Source: Drosophila persimilis (lineage: Eukaryota > Arthropoda > Insecta > Diptera > Drosophilidae). Taken from it: DNA of 64,000 nucleotides. Of this stretch, positions 25,201-35,696 are shown piece by piece. The position numbers were made by a program, and so were the translations under genes. The stretch's first letter is position 1, and each line of letters opens with the position of its first letter. The stretch is taken from positions 6,882,001 to 6,946,000 of the forward strand of contig NW_020825289.1 in the NCBI RefSeq assembly GCF_003286085.1, in the 5' to 3' direction. A model generated the notes under the pieces. That model did no database searches. It saw only the letters and a program-made list of their open reading frames with translations, and was not told the origin of the DNA.

Positions 25201-27347
25201 GTCCACTCTAACGCTGACGACCATCGGAGAGACGCCCACTCCCGAGAACGATGTGGAGTATTTGTTTGTGGTGGCGGACTTTCTCGCCGGGGTCCTCATC
25301 TTTGCCACCATTGTGGGTGAGTCCGAGTTCGAGGGTAGAGGGTAGAGAGCAAAGAGGGAACCCTTTTAGATGGTTGGGTCCGGTTTATGTTTGCCTTCGG
25401 GTGAGGGTTGTTTACGCAAATATTTCGTCTGATCGTTTAATTGGTTCCAGAGTGACATCTGGGACATCAATGGGTATTAATTTACAGCCACGCACGTCAG
25501 GGTCTCGACCCACACGTACTCTCTGCCCCACTCAACCATCCCACCATCCATCCATCCGTCCCACATTATTCATTACGCTTTCAGTTCTTCTTTCCTTTCC
25601 TCAGTTCTCTTCAGTTGTGTTCAAGTTTGTTTTGTTTTGTTTGTTGGGTTGATTTGTTGCTGTCGCCTTCCGCCCGCCCTTTCTTTTTAACAAACGTGCC
25701 TTTTTATCATTTTTGTCGTTGCCCTTATCGCTGCCATTACCGTCCCGAGATGGGCAGCATTCTGTAGCAGCGGCACCAGCAGCAGCACCAGCAGATGCCA
25801 GACTTCTCCTCGACCTCATCCTGACTGTGCAAACAAATTTACTTACAATGATGAATGTCGAGTTCGTTTGGACAGGACTCACTGAGGCATCTCCTTCACA
25901 CTACACTTTTCCATCACCACTCCACTCCACTCCACTCCATTCTACTCCCACAACAGTCTGTCATGGCCACCGGATGTGCCGCCATTAGTCGCCATTGTGC
26001 CATGTTACCCATGTGCCGGAATGGAGTCCAAAAGTGACATGGCTGCATGGTATAGGGTATGGGTTATGCCAGCGGGAAAACGCTTGACGAACCGGTTATG
26101 AAACTACCTTCATGAAATGCTTTCAGAAACGATCTTCTTCCTAGTGATGTCCCGAAAGATAATTTCGGGTTTTATATCGCTATCGGGTTAATCATTGACT
26201 GAATAAAACAACACTTCAAATCTCTTCTTTTTACCTCTATCAGGTAACATCGGTTCCATGATTTCCAATATGAATGTGGCCCGCGTCGAGTTCCAGAACC
26301 GCATGGATGGCGTGAAGCAGTACATGGCCTTCCGCCGCGTGGGTCATGAGTTGGAGGCGCGGGTGATCCGCTGGTTTGCGTACACCTGGTCCCAGAGTGG
26401 CGCCCTGGACGAGGAACGAGTGCTGGCCGCTCTGCCGGACAAGCTGAAGGCGGAGATTGCCATCCAAGTGCACATGGACACGTTGAAACAGGTGCGCATC
26501 TTCCACGACACAGAGCCAGGCCTACTGGAGGCCCTCGTGCTCAAGCTCAAGCTGCAGGTCTTCAGCCCCGGCGACTACATCTGTCGAAAGGGAGATGTGG
26601 GCAAGGAGATGTACATCGTGAAGCGGGGCAAGCTGTCGGTGGTGGGGGACAATGGAATCACCGTGTTGGCCACCCTGGGCGCCGGCTCCGTCTTCGGGGA
26701 GGTGTCCGTTCTGGAGATTGCCGGCAATCGGACGGGCAACCGACGTACCGCCAATGTCCGCTCCCTGGGCTACTCGGATCTGTTCTGCCTGGCCAAGCGG
26801 GATTTGTGGGAGACGCTGGCCGACTATCCCGAGGCCCGGTCCACCCTCACCCAGCGCGGCTGCCAGCTGCTGCGTAAGGATGGACTCCTGGACGAGCAGA
26901 TATTTTCGGGTGCGTTACGAGCTCTACATAACCATCCTCGGGAATTCTCTATCCCTCAATCTCCATTCCAGACTCCCAGCGCGTGCATGACAGCATAGAG
27001 GGCGGCATCGAGAAGTTGGAGCTCTCCGTGGAGAACCTCAATATGCGCCTGGCCCGACTGTTGGCCGAGTACACGGCCAGCCAGGCCAAGATCAAGCAGC
27101 GACTGGCCAAGCTGGAAATGAAGTGAGTATTCCTCGAATCCTGTCCTCGCTAGCTCACCCAACACACTGTGCCCTTCTCTGTGTCCCCTTTTTCAGTGGC
27201 GGTGCTGGCACATGGCGCTTGGAAAGCGAGCCACAGACCCGAGCCCGCAGCGGACGTCTCTACTCGCTGCAGCCCAAGCGGCGCCCACGTTCGCGACCCG
27301 ACGCGACTGCCAAAAGTGGCGAGGCTGCCAAGCAGAACACGCTCTAA
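16270..27347 (+). CDS. CngA: Cyclic-nucleotide-gated cation channel, alpha (CNGA) type
   Basis: Plasma-membrane cation channel opened by cGMP/cAMP. Exons: 16270-16370, 16420-16942, 23376-23627, 23690-23852, 24777-25316, 26244-26909, 26972-27122, 27197-27347; 848 residues. The first 208 are a low-complexity N-terminus with an Asp/Glu run and His/Gln-rich stretch. Then come S1 ([12 protein letters not shown]), S2, S3, S4 ([13 protein letters not shown]), S5, the pore [12 protein letters not shown] with the CNGA Gly-Glu filter, S6, C-linker, a cyclic-nucleotide-binding domain (FGEVSVLEI and RRTANVRS, with the Arg-Thr pair that binds cGMP), and a C-terminal leucine-zipper-like helix. The start at 16270 (CAACAATG context) is a choice: the frame stays open upstream to 16194 after a CAG acceptor, so earlier coding exons are possible. 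Confidence 0.9.
16943..23375 (+). other. 6.4-kb intron of the CNG channel gene
   Basis: Bounded by CAG|GTAGG and AACAG|GAG, both phase 0. No nested gene recognised. It contains a 15-bp tandem repeat (22076-22135), purine-rich stretches and scattered microsatellites. It could also hold alternative first exons for shorter channel isoforms that begin just before S1. Confidence 0.7.
22076..22135 (+). repeat. Four tandem 15-bp units
   Basis: Units begin at 22076, 22091, 22106 and 22121, each of the form AAAGTGGAAGTNCTN with a few changes. It lies inside the large channel intron just after a plausible TTTAG acceptor. Confidence 0.85.
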
Positions 27348-27708
27348 GACCCCCAAAGACCCATCCAAACCAGACCAACCTCCGCCCCAGTGTCCGCCGG
27401 AATATAGTGATAAATGCATTAAAGTTGCAGAAGCGAAGATAGGGACGTTTGGCCAGGGGCCAAACTGTAGTTGAAGTCAAAGTTAGGGGCAGGTAAATCA
27501 ATTTTTAATTTTTACAATTAGTTTTTAGAGAAATGGACAACAGGATTAGGGGTGTTGGCTGAGTGGAGGAGCACGACAGGGAAGGGAAGTGTAGATAACT
27601 TTATAAATTTATAAAATTATTCAAAACTGAATGTGCCTCAAAGTTTGTGTGTGTGTATGTATGTGTGTAATGATGGTTAGGTTAAGGGATGAGAGAGAAA
27701 GCAAGCCA

Positions 27709-27732
27709 GAGAGAGAGAGAGAGAGAGAGAGA
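27709..27732. repeat. GA microsatellite in the 3' UTR of the CNG gene
   Basis: About 12 GA units about 360 bp after the stop codon. Confidence 0.85.
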
Positions 27733-28291
27733 AACAGAAGTGGTGGCCCAGGATGAGTCAGGCGCGTATAAAGCTAGCCCCTTACGATCCAATGTACATA
27801 TATTAAGTATAGTCAAATTTTACAAGCGAACAACCGACTGTTTGCCTAGGCTAGGATCATTTTACAATAAACCTGATGGGAGGATTACTGGAAAAGGGCA
27901 TCCAAACTGTAAACCACTCCAATACAATATAGCGAACAAACAACTGACCAACAAGAGACATTGCTGAACTACCTAGAACAGGAGTAGAGAAGAGTCTAAT
28001 GATATGTAGACGGGGATCATGAGTCAGAACTGCATTTCCTGTAGAGGACACCACAATTTCGCTTTAAGGACAACCCCAAACAAAAAAAGCCCAAGCGACT
28101 TCAAGGAAAACGTTAACAAAAAGCTTACAAAGCTACCAAACAAAAACAAGGACAAACGAAACAAAACAAAAATGAAACGAACACACAAAACAAGTATAAA
28201 TGAAAATAAAATGTATTTTTATATTAGTCGTAGACACTGAATGTATGTATGATGTATGTATATTGTATATTTGTAAGTTCAGATACAGAAG

Positions 28292-28297
28292 AATAAA
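28292..28297 (+). terminator. Likely distal poly(A) signal of the CNG channel gene
   Basis: AATAAA in AT-rich sequence about 950 bp after the stop. Another candidate sits near 28203. Which is used cannot be told from sequence. Confidence 0.4.
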
Positions 28298-28299
28298 CG

Positions 28300-29586
28300 A
28301 GAATCGAGTCAAGTTATTCGGAATAAGCGTAAGCGTATCCGCCCCTAGTACGAGTACTCCGTCCCCATGTGCTGAGACGGATAAATGCAAATCACCTCGA
28401 GCGTCGAGCCTCCGGTTCCACTCGGATCCTTTGTGCCGGCTCTAATGACATATTCGAGTGCGTAGACAAGCCGGGAAACTGGCGAAGAAAAGGAGGAAAA
28501 GAAACAACAAAGTAAATAAATGCAGACGCATTGAGGAAAGTGACAGCGACACGCGTTGGCTTTTTAGGTGCCACATCGACTTTGTGTGCCGCGCACCACG
28601 AGGCGTATGAGCAATGCCACAGCAAAAGAGAGCAAAAAAGAGCGGAGGGGAGTTGGGGTAGATGGGACAGTAAGAAGCTGAATTTGGGGGGGAAAGACGA
28701 TTGTGGAGCCATGTGGAACCCCGAAATGGTCGCATCATGCCGTAAGTGCAGTAAAAAATCAATTTTAGCAAAATGTTGAAAAATACGCGTACACTCAAAA
28801 GCCCCAAAAACAGGGGCTGCGGAACGACTCAGCAGAGCCTTCCTTAGCCCCCTTTAAAATCATTCGGGCACGGCATGGGCCACGTGAGTGGAGCTGATTT
28901 CATCAACGACGGGGTGCCTGCCGGTAGAAAATGACTGACAATAAAATGTTGACGCAGTCAAAGAGCATTATGAAAATACAGGGTGACTCAAAGCGATTGG
29001 ATTAAGTGGATTGGAGTTCGTGGTCCCATATATGAAAAGATCTGGTAGATGGTAGATACCACCTGCTGGTGGTAATTGTGCTGGTTTGTGGTATTCTTTC
29101 ACGAAACCACATTAAAGAAAATTCTTTCATTGATTTGGTTTAAGGGTTTCTCAAACTCCATTCTTGAATATGTAATATACTTGACAAGCTAAAGGGATTT
29201 TCTTATTCTTTTCTTTATTCATTTTTCCTCTTGATGTTCATGAGGGTTAATGTGATTGATTAGGGCTGTTTGACTGGGCTGTTAACAGCGTCTCGTCCAC
29301 CATTTCAGGACACTGAAGTAGCTGCGACACTCCTTCACTAAGGGAAAGCGTTCTTATTCCAAAAAGCCTTGTTTTTAAATTTTTAAACATATAAAACCAA
29401 TAGAATACTGCTCGTCCCTCATTCTTGATAATGGAAAATCATAAAGAAGTACTTTAGAGTACTTGATTGATGCTAGGCGGATCTCTGTTTATTCCATTCA
29501 ACAGAATGCCCTGATTTTCCATTCATTTTATACTATCTAAACATTTTCAAGAGCCTCAGTATCAAAAACGGTAGTAAAATAAAATC
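28300..29586. other. Intergenic stretch between the CNG gene and the LITAF array
   Basis: About 1.3 kb with no supportable gene; short open frames lack similarity or good start context. This marks the boundary between the left gene block and the LITAF block. Confidence 0.5.
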
Positions 29587-30352
29587 ATGTCCGCAAAAGA
29601 ACGACATGACATGCGGACGATGCGGTGCCTGCGGTGCATGCAGGAGGTTCAGTGCTCGCGATATGACACAAACGCCCTGCTAACTCACATCCAGGAGAAG
29701 CACCCCGAGATCTTCGAGCGCGACGACGACAAGATTAAGAACCTGTACAAGCTGGCCGCCGAGCATGGGGTGAGCGAGGAGCGAGTGTCCCAGATCGGCA
29801 AGATGACGGGCCTGACCGAGGCGCAGATGGCCGATGAGGCGGAGCGTTGTAAGTGAAGGGAGTGGGCTAAATCGAGAGTCACCTCTGACTGTGTTGATTG
29901 CAGACATTGCGAAGCATCCGAGCAGTGGACGTAGCGGAGCATCTGGGAAGGAAGCGGAAGGATCTGAGAATCAGTCAGGCTCCACCAAGCAGCGCGGCAA
30001 CCCGGCGACCAATGACAAGACCATGAAGAACCGACAACAGTGCTATCGGGCCTCAATCGAGCACTGGTCACCCTTGGACGGAGTCATCTACTGCCCCAGC
30101 TGCAGCTGCAATCGCCGGCCGTTGATTAAGTCCAGGACGGAGGTCATTACTAACCATGGCTGTGCCGCCTCGTGCGTGATCAGCTGCTGGCCGCTCTGCT
30201 TCCTGCCCTGCCTCTTGCCGCCGGAGAATCGCGAGTACCTTTACTGCTCCAACTGCAAGACCTTCCTGGGCATCTACGATCGGGAGAAGAACTGCGTCAA
30301 GCCGAGCAGGGAGTTTGTGCCCAGCGCCCGTGATGGCGCAAAGACGTCGTAA
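29587..30352 (+). CDS. LITAF-domain protein with N-terminal C2H2-like finger
   Basis: Two exons, 29587-29848 and 29904-30352; 236 residues, the longest LITAF protein of the array. Near the N-terminus C14-x2-C17...H34-x4-H39 forms a C2H2-type finger (CLRC...HIQEKH). A charged linker follows, then a LITAF domain with C151PSC154 and Y-C202-SNC205, between which lies a hydrophobic, Cys-rich segment (CVISCWPLCFLPC). LITAF domains bind one zinc through the two Cys pairs and anchor the protein to endosomal or lysosomal membranes. Unlike most of the array, the domain lies in one exon and the intron (phase 1) is N-terminal to it, so this is either an early branch or one that changed its intron. The finger's role (nucleic acid or protein binding) is unknown. 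Confidence 0.88.
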
Positions 30353-30473
30353 AGACTATCAGCATATGGGGGTGTTTTATATATGTTTCAAATTGTTCGT
30401 ACTATTATATATTTGGCAAGCTTTCTTGTAAGCTTTTACAGCTTTAACCTAGTCGATTCAGAAACCATTTTCC

Positions 30474-31120
30474 TCATTGGCTCGCTGGAACGGTGACCAC
30501 AACGGTTTGTGTTTGGATTTGAGTTTGTCCGCGGCTTTGTAGTCGGGCATGTGTTTCATCGGCATCCTTTTCGGCCTGTTTCTTTACTCGATCGGCCAAG
30601 ATCCTTTCCCGCGAATTCTCAGCCCGCTTGGCCAGGACCTTCTCACGGGACTTCTGGGCCCGTTCGGCACAGTCCTTGGGGCGGGTCTTCAGCGTCATGT
30701 CGTCCACGGCCGCCTTGCGTTTAGCCGACTTGGAGATGCAGCGCTCCATGCAGCTGATGGCGACAAACCGTCCGATGAAGCAGCCACACTGGGAGCAGTA
30801 GTGATTGATGTCCGTTCGGCCAGGCCACTTCTTGCTGAAGGAAGAGAATTTATCCAATTAATTCTCTTAATTCCAAGGGAATACGTATAGGCCCACACCC
30901 ACCAGAGGTTGGCGAAGCCGAGGAAGCGCTGAAAACAGGTGACGGCCTCCAGCTGGACGACACTCCACTCGGACCGCTCGCAGGCGGGACAGTGGACCCA
31001 TGTGGACTCGGGTTTCAGGTGGCCCACTTGCTGCTTGGGCGCTATGCTGATGGCTATGATCTGCGGCTCGTCCATGCCCATGTTGTGCTGTCTACTGCTG
31101 CCCGCTGACTGACTGAACAT
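30474..31120 (-). CDS. LITAF-like protein with long basic C-terminal tail
   Basis: Exons 31120-30903 and 30834-30474; 192 residues. LITAF-like zinc halves are C44PAC47 and H-Y-C86SQC89, joined across the array's standard phase-2 intron (TG|C). The middle (AVTCFQRFLGFANLC) is only modestly hydrophobic compared with canonical LITAF. After the domain comes a tail of about 95 residues rich in Lys, Arg, Glu and Ala, with AERAQKSREK-type heptads likely to form a charged helix, ending in a Gln/Thr-rich stretch. The first ATG at 31120 is used; the second Met pair at 31078 is possible. Closest in layout to the gene at 35697-36209. Function not known. Confidence 0.85.
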
Positions 31121-31271
31121 GGCCAGAGAATGTGAATCGAACGGAAAAGAGAACCAGAGAGCGAGAGATTGTGCCTCTCTCGTGTGGTGAGGCGTTGGTC
31201 TGGTAATTAATTAGGCGCGTGGAACACATTGAATAGATCTCTTTATTGTTTGCTACATTTGAATGATCTCC

Positions 31272-31457
31272 CTATAGCTGGGGCCTGCGGTACACGCCCA
31301 AGTACTCGCCACAGGCGCCGCAATGATGCCTCTTCGTGCAGAAGCGCAGCCAGGAGCGGACCACCCGCGTCTTGGCCTTGGTGCTGCAGTGGGGGCAGGT
31401 GATCTCGTTGGGACCAGGCCCGACGGCAAAGTATACGGGCAAAAGATCCTGGGCCAT
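31272..31457 (-). CDS. Mini LITAF-like zinc protein without the hydrophobic segment
   Basis: Single exon of 61 residues. Both zinc knuckles are intact: C21PHC24 and H-C46GAC49, followed by the typical GEYLGVY ending. However only 21 residues separate the pairs, against about 47 in canonical array members, and they are basic (KAKTRVVRSWLRFCTKRH) rather than hydrophobic. The membrane-inserting part and the conserved intron are both missing. The frame remains open upstream to about 31568, but Met 31457 gives the natural family start. It may be a soluble competitor or a decaying copy; the clean ends argue for a real small gene. Confidence 0.7.
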   Translation of the reverse strand: MAQDLLPVYFAVGPGPNEITCPHCSTKAKTRVVRSWLRFCTKRHHCGACGEYLGVYRRPQL

Positions 31458-31680
31458 GGCGAACTGAATCAAATGATCGGAAGGTGTTGATCTGAACTGG
31501 TCCGAAAGCAAACGAAGACTGAACCGAACGAAGAGAAGTGATCGCACAAACAGAGGAGAGAGACCCAAAGAGAGTGCGAGCGATCGTATTTTCTTGTTAA
31601 TTATATTTCTGTTTTCATGGTGGGGAGTGGGTTGTTTTTGGTTGTTAGGAGAAACGTGAAATAGCTGAAATATTTTTGGG

Positions 31681-32140
31681 CTACTTGGTTGCTTTCAGCT
31701 TGAGTGGCGCCCGCCGCTTCATGCTACGCCCAAAGTAGCAGCCACAGTTGCCGCAGTAGTGACTCCGATCCGTCTGCTTGCAGGGCACATAGTAGTTGAA
31801 GCAGCAGCAACAGCAGCAGGTCCTGCAACAAGGATTTAAGGGATGGTAAATAAAATGACTCCAAGGACTCGCTGCGAGCCTTTTCAACCTACACGAAGAG
31901 ACAGCCGAATATGCGATTCAGTTCGGTGGCCCACCACTTAAGATCGTTCTGCACCACACTCTGATCCTGGACTCCGCAGGCGGGACACTTGATGACCACC
32001 GATTCGTGGGGCAGATTAAGAAAGGTACCCGCCAGGGGCGTGGCAAAGTTATCATAGATCTTGCGCTCCTTCCGATCTTCCAGTGCCTTAGCGGTTGCCG
32101 CCTTGGCCATCTGCTCCGTTTCCGTCAGTGGCGCTGACAT
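31681..32140 (-). CDS. LITAF-domain protein with a six-cysteine run
   Basis: Exons 32140-31893 and 31822-31681; 129 residues. The donor is CGT|GTAGGT and the join is GT|G, the array's phase-2 position. Knuckles are C52PAC55 and H-Y-C106GNC109. The hydrophobic hairpin contains TCCCCCCFNYYVPC at about 84-97. In membrane-proximal position such Cys runs are often lipid-modified (inference). The N-terminus is charged and lacks PPxY motifs. The tail is short and basic. Neighbours on both sides are LITAF relatives on the same strand. Confidence 0.85.
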
Positions 32141-32391
32141 CGTCGGTACTCGCAGTCGCAGTCGAAACTGAAACCAAATCGTGGCCCCCACGATCGGACA
32201 ACCTGTTCGGTTTCTCCAAAAGAGAGTCATCTCTCTGGGGGAGCACAAAGAGAGCCAATGATTGGGAGAACAGTGAATGGGAAAGAGAGCCCCTAGATGA
32301 TTTATTTGATTTTTCTTTAATTGAGTTAGATGCGTAATAGAATTATAACTGAAAATGTTTGGCATTAATTCCATTTTAATTGGTCCACCGA

Positions 32392-32926
32392 CTACTTGGC
32401 CTTGCGCTGGATGCCCACCTTACCGCCGCACTGGTTGCAGTAGACGCCTTTGGTGGTCCACTCTCGGTTGCAGCCACACCAGGTGCACACGCAGCAGATC
32501 CAGAAGAGCGGAAAGATGCTGCAACACGGATAGAAAGTGGGAAATGTATCTATTGTTCTATGTCCCGTTTGATGAGCATCCTCACCAGGAGAGCAGGCTG
32601 AGGCAGAAACTGGCATCCTTGCAACTGGCCGCCCGCATTACGGCCGCCTCGCTCCTCTCGTGGCACAGGGGGCACAGAAGTTTGTAGGTGGAGGGGCCGA
32701 CGGCATAGTACCGCAACCGAGGCTGCTGGACGACTGGTGGTGCAGCTGCCTCCAAATGGGAGCGCAGCGTGACCTTCTCGCAGCTCTGCTCATCGATGTA
32801 GGGAACCAGGGAGGCCTGATGACCCTCCACTACCACATGGGCTATGATGTTACCGGCCCGCTCCTCAGCCGTCTGGGCGGGCAGCAGCCTGACCTGTAAT
32901 CTCTCCACTGGCTGGTGCTGTTCCAT
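32392..32926 (-). CDS. LITAF-domain protein
   Basis: Exons 32926-32586 and 32518-32392; 155 residues from Met 32926 (ACAATGG, good context). Knuckles are C85PLC88 and Y-C141NQC144; the usual His before the second pair is replaced (GVYC). The hairpin [16 protein letters not shown] is strongly hydrophobic and Cys-rich. The frame is open upstream, and an ATG at 33043 would add an alternative N-terminus with a membrane-anchor-like stretch (LLASLTAAVLL...VVVLLWRR). Which start is used is uncertain. It is closely similar in layout to the gene at 36451-36885 (both have R-x-[YF]-x-[AVS]-[IV]-GPS before the first knuckle). Confidence 0.83.
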
Positions 32927-33572
32927 TGTAACTGTTTGGACCAGAGCCCGATCATCGATTGCTGACCTCCGCCAGAGCAGAACCACAACCGAGCAGCCAC
33001 ATGTGGTTAAGAGAACTGCTGCTGTGAGAGACGCCAAGAGCATAAGAGCGGCGGGTGAACAATGGAATCCCAAAGAGCTCGCATACGTTGATATGTGTGC
33101 TGCATAGAGCTATGATGTCATCGGCAGTCAGGCAGAACCAGATCAAAATAGCGCATTCTTTGTTTATCCAATAAATGGAGCAATTTGTCGGAGAAACAAA
33201 TTCCATATTAAAGAAACAGATTTCACATTTCATCATCGTCATCTTTCTAAGCACTGGATAAAGGGCATTGTAAAATAATTTATTGGATCACTTTGAGTGG
33301 GGGCAGACTTTTCCGTGCCAGTGTATTGCTTTCAACGGTTATTCTTGAGAGGAAAAAATCAGCTGTACTCTGTTTTTACTTTGCAAAGCTAAGCCAAATA
33401 AACGGAGAGAGAGAGAGAGAGGAGAGGGAGCTTAAAGCTCAAGCTTCCGTTTGTTGACCGGTAAATATTCCCTTTGTTTATTGAGAGAGATATGAAATCA
33501 AAAGCAAGTATTTTTTGCATATAACAACAATTATCGTCAATATATATATCCATTTAGTTAGAGCTCGAATTC
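32927..33572. other. Intergenic stretch with GA repeat
   Basis: About 640 bp. It contains the possible upstream coding extension of the preceding LITAF gene (to 33043), a GA-rich run near 33407-33430, and the P450 3' flank. No other gene seen. Confidence 0.5.
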
Positions 33573-35314
33573 CTACTTTCGTTTGTTCAAACGTAATTTC
33601 AGACCCTCTTTGGGCACCATGACGGGAGCAGCATCGAAACGGAACTCCACCTCCTTGTGCGGGGCCTGAACCAGATCAAAATTGGCCAGAATTTTCGCCA
33701 CTGCCACCTTGGTGTTGACCTCTCCCATGCGGAGAGCTGTGAGAAGTGCATATAACCAGATATAACCATATCAAACAAGTTCAATCTATGGTGAATCCTC
33801 ACCTATGCAGTGCCTGGGACCCTCGCCAAAGGGCATGTAGGCAGCCTGGTCATAGTTCATATTATCCGCATCGAAACGGTGTGGATCGTAACCCTCGGGG
33901 TTGGGAAAATAGACAGGGTCCCGATGAATGGCAAATAGAGAGATCAGAATGGGCGTGCCCTTGGTGATGGTATGCCTGGTTCCCGGCACTAGATAGTCCT
34001 CGGTGCACTCACGATTGAGGAAGGGCAGACCAGGATACTTGCGAAGGGTTTCTGCCATGGAAATCCAAAAGAATTCGATCGAATTCAATTAGTGATAGGC
34101 GAAGCACTCACCCTTAAGGCAGAGATCCAAGAACTTAAGATCCTGCACTGCCTCGTAGGTTAGTTTTCCCGTTCCCTCGAGATTGTGCCTCTGAAGAACT
34201 GTGTCCAGCTCGTCGCGTGCCTCCTTCAGCAGCTCTGGGTACATGGCCAGCTCGTAGAGAGTGAAAGCAGCCGCGGCCGCCGTCGATTCCGACCCAGCGA
34301 CGTAGAAGAGGAAGGCCTGTGCAGCGATCTTCTCAATGGACATGGCCTTGAGCTCCTCCTGGACCGTTTCCATGTCCCACACCTCATCGTCATCCTCGCC
34401 GATCCTGCCCGTGTTGCGCAGGCGGATGAGCAGCTGCAGCAGATCCTTACGCACCACATTGTTGCTTTCCCGGAACTCGATCGTGCGCTTCATCATGTCC
34501 CGGAGAGCTGTGAGAATGGCGCTCTCAAAGCCCAGTCGATTCATCAGCTTGGCAATGCTGTGGAAATATCAGGAATTAGATATGGGTCCAGAATTGGGGA
34601 TTAAAGATCGGATGGCACTCACGGTGGACAAATGAACATGGCCATGTTATGGATCTTTAGCAGCAGAGACTTGCTCCGAGCTTCTTCGTTGCTGATGGCC
34701 CGAAACTCGTTGTTGGGATTAGTAAAGCTATCGATCTCCAGGCCAAAGATCACCGACCCAATGATGTCCACCGCATAGGTGGTCATCATTTCCTTAATCT
34801 CGATCTCATTGTCCGCCCCCGCCCTCTCCAGCACGCCCTTCAAGTGCTGCACCATCTTGTCCCCCACATCGTCGATCGTACCAAACATGCCCTTGATCTT
34901 GCCCGACGAGAACGATGGCGTCATTTTTTTGCGCAAGTTGCGCCACGAGGCTCCCCTCAGATTGAAGAGGTTCGCGGATAGCGGATCGTTCTTCTCGTCC
35001 ACATAGACTCCGCGATCATGGAAGCTGGCAAAGTCGCTGGTCATGATCTGGCGCGCCAGCTGGGCATCTCTCACCAGAATGCTCCGTTTGTTCATCATAT
35101 AAATGCCAACGATCTTGCCCTGGTGGCGTTTGTATATGTCGCTCAGGACCATGCCCAGACTCATCTCCTGCTTCATCACAGTGTCCAGTATGCCCATTGG
35201 GATCTTGGGTGTCTCCTCATCCACGCCCAATCTCTGCCAGCTGCTGTAGTGCCGCCTCACAAACTGGTACAGCAAGCCCAGTGCCAGGGTTAGCAGGGTT
35301 AGAATAGCCCACAT
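33573..35314 (-). CDS. Cytochrome P450, CYP6-type microsomal
   Basis: Haem monooxygenase of the endoplasmic reticulum; insect CYP6 enzymes commonly oxidise xenobiotics, substrate unknown here. Exons 35314-34623, 34557-34112, 34051-33803, 33736-33573; 516 residues, normal for the family. Seen: N-terminal membrane anchor (MWAILTLLTLALGLLYQF), I-helix AGSESTAAAAAFTLYELA, K-helix ETLRKYP (ExxR), YDPHRF, and haem loop FGEGPRHCIG with the Cys ligand. Intact, with no frameshift. It sits in the middle of a LITAF array, same strand as its flanking LITAF genes. The gene may be the fly Cyp6d2 counterpart, but I am not sure enough to assign the symbol. Confidence 0.94.
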
Positions 35315-35422
35315 CCTATGGCCTTCTAGTAGTTGAAATTCGTTGTGAAATCTATCCGTACTATGCGAGGAGCACACCTCTCAAAAATACACTGTATTTT
35401 CTATTGCGGGGGCTCGGGCGCT

Positions 35423-35428
35423 TATATG
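35423..35428 (-). promoter_or_regulatory. TATA box of the P450 gene
   Basis: Minus-strand CATATAAG about 110 bp upstream of the start codon, in a GC-rich setting. An initiator-like ATACAGTG lies about 30 bp downstream. Confidence 0.5.
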
Positions 35429-35696
35429 AGGGTCGCGCCTCGATAAGCTTTGCGAATGAGCGATAAAAGGCAACTGGGAACAGAGATTGCGGCGCTCTTC
35501 CAGAAAAAGTCCAAAGATGGGAGAGCTGGAGCTCTCGAGCTTTTGGCTCGAGGGAACTCTTATTTCGGCTTCGGTTTAAGAGAATCGATCCAGTACAGGT
35601 AGCCCTCTGGAGTATCGACACCTGTTGAACCCGCGAATAGGAGGACTGACCTCTACATTTATCAAATAAATTAAATTATTTTATTAATATTTTCTC

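Noticed and set aside
28442-28807. Overlapping minus-strand frames of about 110-120 codons
   Set aside because: Two frames overlap in low-complexity sequence without family motifs; neither is convincing.
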